This document shows, one piece after another, positions 58,487 through 64,000 of a stretch of 64,000 nucleotides of DNA (positions are counted from its first letter, which is position 1; each line of letters opens with the position of its first letter). The notes beneath the pieces were generated by a model that ran no database searches, had not been told where the DNA came from, and was given only the letters and a program-made list of their open reading frames with translations. Source of the DNA: CAWJLE01 sp963843645 (GTDB lineage Bacteria; Chloroflexota; Anaerolineae; DAOTYC01). The stretch is taken from positions 62,001-126,000 of the forward strand of contig CAWJLE010000001.1 of the NCBI GenBank assembly GCA_963843645.1, written 5' to 3'. Position numbers and translations under genes: made by a program.

Positions 58487-60148
58487 TCAGCGCAGATAGA
58501 GCGGCATCAGAGTGAATGCGCCGTCCAAACGGTCAGGCACGTCACGCAGCTTCTGCCATTTCCACGACGAAAGGCTCCAGATGAACGGAGAGCCATCGAC
58601 ATACGGGGTGCCGAACTTCATCCAGAAGCCGGAGGCCGGCGACGTCAAATCGAAGGCGCCGTCCAACCCCATGAATGAGCGCACCATAGCCGTATCGGCG
58701 ACCTTGGCGTCGATGGAGCCGTCGACGATCTGCTTGGGGTAATTGGTCTGACCGTACCCAAGGTCCCAGCGGCCAAAGATCGAAAGCGGGTTGGCCGGGT
58801 CGGTATGGGTGATCACCGCCTTGGCGTCGTCCGTATTGGTCACACCCGGCAGCAGCTGCTTGAATTGCTCCCGCCGGGCGGGACGGTTGTCAGTCGACTG
58901 CAAATCGTCGCGCACTTGCAGCGAGGCTGGAAAGTTGATTCCCATCAAGTAGTCGGGCGTGATCATCTCGGCATCGTAGTCGGTGGCACAGGGGGCTCCG
59001 TCCAGGGATTTGCTGGTGACCGAATAGGGCCCGCCGTTGGAGCGATAGTAGACGAAGCAGCGGTAAGACATTTCGACCAGGCCGGTTTCGTTGGTCTTGG
59101 CGTCAACCAGCATGTACCCGTTCAGGTAGGTGCCGGTGTTGTCCAGCGAGATGTAGCGGAAGAAGTCGTCCAGCGAGCCCGAGAACTGCTCCGCCAGCGC
59201 GGCCCGCCAGAAGGTCCAGATGCCGTCCGGCTTCACCGTAACCTTGGACATCCGGTGGGTGGTTTCGTTGAACAGGATCCCCTTGTTGTTGTAACCAAAA
59301 TCGGTACCCGAACTGAGCGTTCCCGGGGCGGAGGAGTTCACCGTGAACCACTCGCCGTTGATGGACAGGGTCATGACCATGGTCTGGGAGAGGAATCCCT
59401 GCCAGGTGTTGTGGGTGAGAAGCACTTCCTGCCCCGTCCGCTTGAGGAAGGCCGAACATGAGTCGGGATGGTCCGTGGCCCTGGCGCCGACCAGCGCAGG
59501 CGTCATGGAGGACGAAATCACATCCATCAGATCGGCGTAGGCGCTGACGAAATAGACATCCATGAAGGTGAGCCCAGTCATCTCGTAACCCAGCGCCAGC
59601 TCTTCCGGCTTCAGATAGGCATTATCCGGCAGCCACGATCCGGAAAAGTCGAGACTTGCCGGCTGGGCAAGAGTCGCCCCGTGGTAGATCCCCAGCATTC
59701 TGAACAGCAGCCGCTCGAAGCGGTGCGACACCTCTGCATCGGTCGCCGGATTATGTAAATATTGTATGAAAGCGTCATAGTTGCTATTCAAAATGCCGGC
59801 AGCCTGGTTCAACTCAGCTGGGGCGGGGCCGCGCTGTTTGGGAAACGAGTGGCTGGGATCGAGCAGGTACAGCATATCCCAGGCATTGTCCCGAGCGGAG
59901 AGGATAGTCGTGCCTTGCAGCTTGCCCTGCACAAACCCGGCACGGTACTCGGCCTTCAGGTCGTTGGCATCGGTCGACACCACGGTCAGATTGACGATAT
60001 TGTTGATGGTTTCCGTCACACCAGAAGCATTCGAATCGAGGTTGTAAACGACACGGTTCGTCGGATTGGCATCAGCCGCGCCAGCCCAGGCGACGCACAG
60101 GAAGACAACGACCAACAGAGAAAGAAGGCGAAAAGAGCGACTGTACAT
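58487..60148 (-). CDS. secreted phospholipase B-like protein (Ntn hydrolase)
   Basis: 553 residues from ATG 60148 behind AAGGAGG. A signal peptide (LLSLLVVVFLCVAWAGAADA) precedes a long domain matching the phospholipase B-like (PLBD/lamina ancestor) family: AEYRAGFVQGKLQG, then DSCSAFLKRTGQEVLLTHNTWQGF around residue 235, where the Cys is the nucleophile exposed by self-cleavage in mammalian PLBD proteins. NSSAPGTLSSGTDFGYNNKG and NGYMLVDAKTNETGLVEMSYR follow. Length equals eukaryotic members (~550). The family is best known from amoebae and animals, with fewer bacterial members. It likely cleaves acyl chains outside the cell and heads an operon with the phosphoesterase. Confidence 0.8.
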   Translation of the reverse strand: MYSRSFRLLSLLVVVFLCVAWAGAADANPTNRVVYNLDSNASGVTETINNIVNLTVVSTDANDLKAEYRAGFVQGKLQGTTILSARDNAWDMLYLLDPSHSFPKQRGPAPAELNQAAGILNSNYDAFIQYLHNPATDAEVSHRFERLLFRMLGIYHGATLAQPASLDFSGSWLPDNAYLKPEELALGYEMTGLTFMDVYFVSAYADLMDVISSSMTPALVGARATDHPDSCSAFLKRTGQEVLLTHNTWQGFLSQTMVMTLSINGEWFTVNSSAPGTLSSGTDFGYNNKGILFNETTHRMSKVTVKPDGIWTFWRAALAEQFSGSLDDFFRYISLDNTGTYLNGYMLVDAKTNETGLVEMSYRCFVYYRSNGGPYSVTSKSLDGAPCATDYDAEMITPDYLMGINFPASLQVRDDLQSTDNRPARREQFKQLLPGVTNTDDAKAVITHTDPANPLSIFGRWDLGYGQTNYPKQIVDGSIDAKVADTAMVRSFMGLDGAFDLTSPASGFWMKFGTPYVDGSPFIWSLSSWKWQKLRDVPDRLDGAFTLMPLYLR

Positions 60149-60330
60149 AGAATCCTCCTTATGGGTTGGGGCCTCGTCATCGGCAAGACCACCGGGGTTC
60201 TCACAAACATCGGAGGTCCTGCCGATGCCTGATTCCCGTATGCCATTCTTTCAACGATGGATCGACGCGAGCAAGGTGGATGCCGACCGGGCCTGGAGAC
60301 GCACAGCACAGTCTCAATGCACCGATAACT

Positions 60331-60359
60331 ATTGTAGTGCAATTGATATGGTACGTCAA
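60331..60359 (-). promoter_or_regulatory. candidate promoter of the phospholipase B-like gene
   Basis: Minus strand -35 TTGACG (60354-60359), 17 bases, -10 TACAAT (60331-60336), in the only AT-rich stretch of the 60149-60480 gap, about 180 bases before the start codon. The rest of that gap holds no gene. Confidence 0.55.
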
Positions 60360-60480
60360 ATAGCGTACTAAATCAAAATTTGTCAACGTGGCTAGGTCGG
60401 CGTTCGCTGAACATCGAGGATAATCGTGTGAGAGATTCCCTGCAGTCCTGAATCCCGAGCATTTGCGCGCCGGCATCGGC

Positions 60481-61614
60481 TTATGCGCAGAACGCCTCGA
60501 TCACCCGCAGATAGATGTTGGCGCATTGGCGGACGCTCGGGAGGTCGACCCACTCGACCGCGCCGTGCGCGCCCGCGCCGTTCGGGCCGAACAACACCGC
60601 CGGGATGCCGGCTTCCGCCAGCGAGGCGGCGTCCGTCCACCCACCCAGGCCGGTGATTGGGGTCGGCCGCCCGATCTCATCGGCGGCGGCCTGCCGGAAC
60701 AGCGACACGATCGGCGCATCCGGCGGCGTCTCCATCGGGCTCCGCTCCAGGGTGCGCCGCACGACCGCCGCGAAGCGCGGATCGGCGGCCGCCAGGCGCT
60801 CCACGATGTCCTCGACCTGCGCCTGCACCAGGTCCGCCGTCTCCCCGGGGATCGTGCGGCGCTCGACCGAGAGCAGGCACCGCTCCGGATAGGTCGACAG
60901 TTCCTGGCCGCCCCGGATGAGCGACGCGTGCAGGGAGCCGCTGCCGAGCAGCGGATGGCTCCGCCCCGCCAGCAAGCGACCGTTGAGCGCCTCCAGCTCG
61001 ACCAGGACCCTGCCCATCAGCGCGATCGCATCGACGCCCAGGTCGGGCCGCGAGCCGTGCGCGGCTACGCCGGTGGTCTCGACCTCCAGCCAGACGAAGC
61101 CCTTGTGCGCGACCACCAGGGCCATCTCCGTCCCCTCCGCGATGATCGCCGCATCGGCCCGGTACTTCTTCGCCACGTCCAGCGTGCCGAGCCCGGCGAA
61201 CTCCTCGTCCATCACTGCGGTGAAGATGACGTCGCCGCGCAACCGGCGCTTCTTCGCCTCGGCGATCGCCGCCATGCAGGCTGCCAGGCCGCCCTTCATG
61301 TCGACCGAGCCGCGGCCGTACAGGCGCTGGCCGTCGACCGCGGGCCGCAGCGGGTCCGCCATCCCGGCGAGGCCCACCGTGTCGACGTGGCCGTTCAGCA
61401 TCAGGGTTCGCCCGCCGCCGGCGCCTCGAGCCAGGGCGACGACGTTCGGGCGGCCGGGCCGGACCTCGTCGAGGTGGACCTCGAGGCCGGCGGCATCGAG
61501 CCAGCCGGCGATGAAGCGTGCGATGGCGCCCTCGCCGGCGCCGCCGGGCACGAGGTCAGGGTTGACGGAATCGATGGCGACGAGATCGCTGATGAGCTGG
61601 GTGAGTGAGTTCAC
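60481..61614 (-). CDS. M20-family peptidase/deacylase (ArgE/DapE type)
   Basis: 377 residues from GTG 61614, with GGAG nine bases upstream. Zinc and catalytic residues: H and D in LNGHVDTV (about residue 75), D in GRGSVDMKGGLAACM, catalytic Glu pair in VMDEEFAGLG, and the late His in GPNGAGAHGAVEWVDLP. The dimerisation domain contains GVAAHGSRPDLGVDAI. Such enzymes hydrolyse N-acyl amino acids or dipeptides in the cytoplasm; the substrate is not clear. It stands alone with a palindrome upstream. Confidence 0.9.
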   Translation of the reverse strand: MNSLTQLISDLVAIDSVNPDLVPGGAGEGAIARFIAGWLDAAGLEVHLDEVRPGRPNVVALARGAGGGRTLMLNGHVDTVGLAGMADPLRPAVDGQRLYGRGSVDMKGGLAACMAAIAEAKKRRLRGDVIFTAVMDEEFAGLGTLDVAKKYRADAAIIAEGTEMALVVAHKGFVWLEVETTGVAAHGSRPDLGVDAIALMGRVLVELEALNGRLLAGRSHPLLGSGSLHASLIRGGQELSTYPERCLLSVERRTIPGETADLVQAQVEDIVERLAAADPRFAAVVRRTLERSPMETPPDAPIVSLFRQAAADEIGRPTPITGLGGWTDAASLAEAGIPAVLFGPNGAGAHGAVEWVDLPSVRQCANIYLRVIEAFCA

Positions 61615-61765
61615 GTTCGTTTACTCCTTCGGGCTATGGCCCGCCACACTGGCGGCCTTGATCGTTTGGGCGGGCGAGGTCTGGTGTCCTGGCGGCATTA
61701 TACAATGGCTGCGAACGTTGCGAAAGGAAGCGACGGGGCCATCCGAACGGATCCACGCCGCACGC

Positions 61766-61798
61766 AGACTTCCGAAGTTCTGGAAACTTCGGAAGTCT
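61766..61798. repeat. ACTTCCGAAGTTT palindrome, copy 4
   Basis: 14-15-base arms around CTGG. Unlike copies 1-3 it lies upstream of a gene (the M20 peptidase, 150 bases away), which weakens a pure terminator role. Confidence 0.8.
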
Positions 61799-61863
61799 TT
61801 CGGCCTTCGCCGCGCGGTCTGGCGGGGGCTATCGCATCGGAGCCATCAGCGATGCCCGGGGCG

Positions 61864-62505
61864 ACCCGCCCGGCGATAAAGTCGCCGGGCTATATGACAG
61901 CGTCCGATGAATCGGACTTCGGATGCGACAATCGGATGTGATGGGGTTCATCCAGGATATTGGGCGAGACGGCGGCCGCGAGAACCGTCATCGCGAGGAA
62001 CGGGCGAGACGGCGGCCGTGAGGACCGTCATCGCGAGGAACGGGCGAGACGGCGGCCGCGAGAACCGTCATCGCGAGGAACGGGCGAGGCGACGGCCGTG
62101 AGGACCGTCATCGCGATGAACGGGCGAGGCGACGGCCGCGAGGACCGTCATCGCGAGGAACGGGCGAGACGGCGGCCGCGAGAACCGTCATCGCGAGGAA
62201 CGGGCGAGGCGATGGCCGTGAGAACCGTCATCGTGAGGAACGCCCGGCGATAAAGTCGCCGGGCTATATGACAGCGTCCGATGAATCGGACTGCGGACGC
62301 GACAACCGGATGTGATGGGGTTCATCCAGAATATTGGGCGAGGCGATGGCCGCGAGAACCGTCATCGCGAGGAACGCCCGGCGATAAAGTCGCCGGGCTA
62401 TATGACAGCGTCCGATGAATCGGACTTCGGACGCGATCAGCACGCCTTGATAGCCCGATTCATCGGGCGCTGTTCTTTAGCCCGGCGACTTTCTCGCCGG
62501 GCGGA
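61864..62505. repeat. mosaic of double-hairpin elements and 40-bp direct repeats
   Basis: Order: double-hairpin element (61864-61961), seven 40-bp repeats (61962-62241, unit GGGCGAGACGGCGGCCGCGA plus GAACCGTCATCGCGAGGAAC), element (62242-62336), one 40-bp repeat (62337-62376), element (62377-62437), then a reversed, diverged element (62450-62505). Each element contains CCCGGCGATAAAGTCGCCGGG and GTCCGATGAATCGGAC and ends in a tail with GGATGTGATGGGGTTCATCC. No spacers, so not a CRISPR. Confidence 0.92.
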
Positions 62506-62600
62506 CCCGCCCTCCAGGCAACCGCATCGAATCCCATGCGCCTGTTCCCACGGCCAAGCTCGCCGGGAACGGATGCGACAACGGCATGTGACGGCCCCGA

Positions 62601-62629
62601 TTGACCGATCCGCCGCCTGGTCCTATAAT
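62601..62629 (+). promoter_or_regulatory. sigma-70 promoter of the beta-helix gene
   Basis: -35 TTGACC (62601-62606), 17 bases, consensus -10 TATAAT (62624-62629). The leader to the GTG start at 62853 is about 215 bases and holds no ORF. Confidence 0.75.
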
Positions 62630-62852
62630 AACCGCATTCAGCATGTCCTGATCCGCTCTCAGACAATCGATTCCACTCTCTTCATCGCAGGTCCGCGCCG
62701 GGCACAGCGTACCGGACGGGGACCGCTCTGCGCCGGGGACTGACCACCGGCGCCATGGCTGCCTGTTTCCCGAACCAACCCTCCGCCGAGCATCCGGAAC
62801 GCTCCGCGACACTCAACCGAAAATCGTCTGCCTGGCACGGAGGAATCTCAAC

Positions 62853-64000
62853 GTGGAAGCCTTGCCCCGGTTCAGACAAAGTCCTCTATTCACTTTGCTC
62901 GTGGCCCTGACGTGGGCGCTTGCGCTGTGGCTCGTGCTGCCCGTTCGGGCCGCACCGCCAATCGGCGCGAACTCGGCCGCTCCCTGCTCCGCCCGCGTGG
63001 CGCGCACCGGGCGGACCTTCGCCAGCTCCGGCTCGTCCGCCCTGCAGCAGGCCGTGGACGCGGCGCGCGACGGCGATCTGATCCGGGTGGCCGGTTACTG
63101 CGCCGGCGTGCGGGCCCGCGGCGGCGTCACGCAGACGGTCTACATCACCAAACGGCTGACGCTGCGGGGCGGATACACGCCAGCCGACTGGACCGCCTCC
63201 AACGCTGCGGCTCACCCCACGACGCTGGATGCGCTGGGCCTCGGGCGCGTCGTGTTCATCACCGCCACGCCGGGCGTGACCCTGGCCGACCTCACCGTCA
63301 CAAATGGCCGCGTTGCGACCACCGCCCCGTTGACGGCTGACGTCTCAGTTTGTCCCACTGGCTGTGGAGGCGGAGTCTATGCATCGGCTGGACTCGCGCT
63401 GCGTGACGTCGATTTCATCGACAACGCTGCTGGCTTTGCCGGCGGCGGTGCGTACGTGCGAGGTACGGCCACGCTCATTGGGGGCTTATTTGAGCGCAAT
63501 CAGAGCCGTTTCCACGGCGGTGGGCTGACCGTGGGTGGCATCGTCCGCTCAGCACCTGTGGCCTCCGCCGCGCTGACTCTGAACGGCACGCGGTTCATCG
63601 GCAACGAGGGCGGCGACGGCGGCGCCGTGAGCGCGTATTGCCCGGCCGCGGTGACCGGTGCCCGCTTCGAGGACAACCGGGGCAGTCTCGGCGGCGGATT
63701 TGCCGGTGGAGCTCCACTCGAACTGCGCGATTCGCAATTCATCGGCAATTCCGCAGTAGAGGCGGGCGGGGCCTATATCGCCAGTTGGAGCACGCTGTCG
63801 CGTGTGCGCTTCGAGAATAATGAGAGCCGTGACTGGGGTGGCGGTTTGGGGGCCGAAAACGCGCTGACCGTGACCGAGTCCTCGTTCGTGGGCAACAGCG
63901 CCAGCGCCGGCGGAGCCATGTACGCGGCCAACTGGGACGGCCCGCTGGCCGTGATGGCGACCGTGTTCCTGAGCAACACGGCGCGCTCTGGCTGGGGCGG
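62853..64000 (+). CDS. secreted right-handed beta-helix surface protein, N-terminal part
   Basis: Open from GTG 62853 (GGAGG eight bases upstream) to the window end, 382 codons, no stop. A signal peptide (LFTLLVALTWALALWLVLPVRAA) is followed by a SSALQQAVDAARDGDLIRVAGYC segment that starts the helix, VYITKRLTLRGGY, and then many ~25-residue turns of the FxxNxAxxxGGGxY type (DFIDNAAGFAGGGAYV, RFIGNEGGDGGAVSAY, QFIGNSAVEAGGAYI, SFVGNSASAGGAMYA). This pattern is typical of chlamydial-Pmp-like or pectate-lyase-like parallel beta-helices in surface proteins. No catalytic residues are visible so far. Confidence 0.8.
   Translation, partial: MEALPRFRQSPLFTLLVALTWALALWLVLPVRAAPPIGANSAAPCSARVARTGRTFASSGSSALQQAVDAARDGDLIRVAGYCAGVRARGGVTQTVYITKRLTLRGGYTPADWTASNAAAHPTTLDALGLGRVVFITATPGVTLADLTVTNGRVATTAPLTADVSVCPTGCGGGVYASAGLALRDVDFIDNAAGFAGGGAYVRGTATLIGGLFERNQSRFHGGGLTVGGIVRSAPVASAALTLNGTRFIGNEGGDGGAVSAYCPAAVTGARFEDNRGSLGGGFAGGAPLELRDSQFIGNSAVEAGGAYIASWSTLSRVRFENNESRDWGGGLGAENALTVTESSFVGNSASAGGAMYAANWDGPLAVMATVFLSNTARSGWG

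Noticed and set aside
61962..62241. Possible CRISPR array of 40-bp repeats
   Set aside because: Units are contiguous without spacers, and they alternate with hairpin elements.

Overview
The window looks like one chromosomal contig piece from a high-GC bacterium, most likely a member of Chloroflexota (Anaerolineae-like). This is an inference from gene style, not a marker gene. Supporting signs are CUT2-type sugar ABC operons, two secreted proteins ending in a short L/M-P-[IV]-x-K hydrophobic tail of the kind common in Chloroflexota exported proteins, a bacterial-type ferredoxin-thioredoxin reductase fusion, and intergenic DNA crowded with long perfect hairpins. Promoters are ordinary sigma-70 type (TTGACA, 16-17 bp, TATAAT-like), and starts often use GTG or TTG behind strong AGGAGG sites. 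Several otherwise conserved genes (acr3, an integral membrane protein, one ABC permease, one binding protein) carry single-base frame changes, which suggests residual assembly indels or early decay.

0-7 kb: a minus-strand operon of arsR, two DGC-domain (putative zinc/thiol) proteins, a CPNC thioredoxin-like protein, an Acr3 arsenite exporter, a small protein and the start of an HdrA-like flavoprotein. It is followed by a plus-strand arsR and an ArsP-type permease, tRNA-Arg(TCT), a VOC protein and a small lipoyl-like protein with a textbook terminator.

7-20 kb: an IS110 transposase with a large hairpin upstream of it that could be its bridge RNA, then a PAS membrane protein, a zinc alcohol dehydrogenase, an MFS transporter, an FTR-glutaredoxin fusion, a papain-like protease, a secreted three-repeat fascin-like protein, and an autoregulated TetR gene. 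A composite locus follows: a 16-bp tandem array, an inverted arm, a second IS110, the opposite arm, and a 23/24-bp array.

20-39 kb: a methyltransferase and a CARDB protein, then a CUT2 sugar operon (permease, a binding protein that is an in-frame tandem duplication of the whole domain, ATPase, UroD-like enzyme, GntR regulator). After it come catalase with PerR, an AlkX-like glycosylase, secreted proteins, an M14 carboxypeptidase, DUF1697, a SAM methyltransferase, a six-repeat fascin-like paralogue and an M48 peptidase.

39-53.5 kb: an accessory region with segmental duplications. It has two near-identical iron-sulfur flavoprotein genes, a second CUT2 operon with frame changes, a Phd/PIN toxin-antitoxin pair, remnants of other toxin-antitoxin genes, a putative PD-(D/E)XK nuclease gene beside rmuC, a GxxExxY protein and many hairpins.

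53.5-64 kb: split DUF1254 and DUF1214 membrane proteins, a secreted beta-propeller phosphoesterase in tandem with a phospholipase B-like Ntn hydrolase, an M20 peptidase, a mosaic of 40-bp repeats and double-hairpin elements, and the beginning of a beta-helix surface protein that runs off the end.
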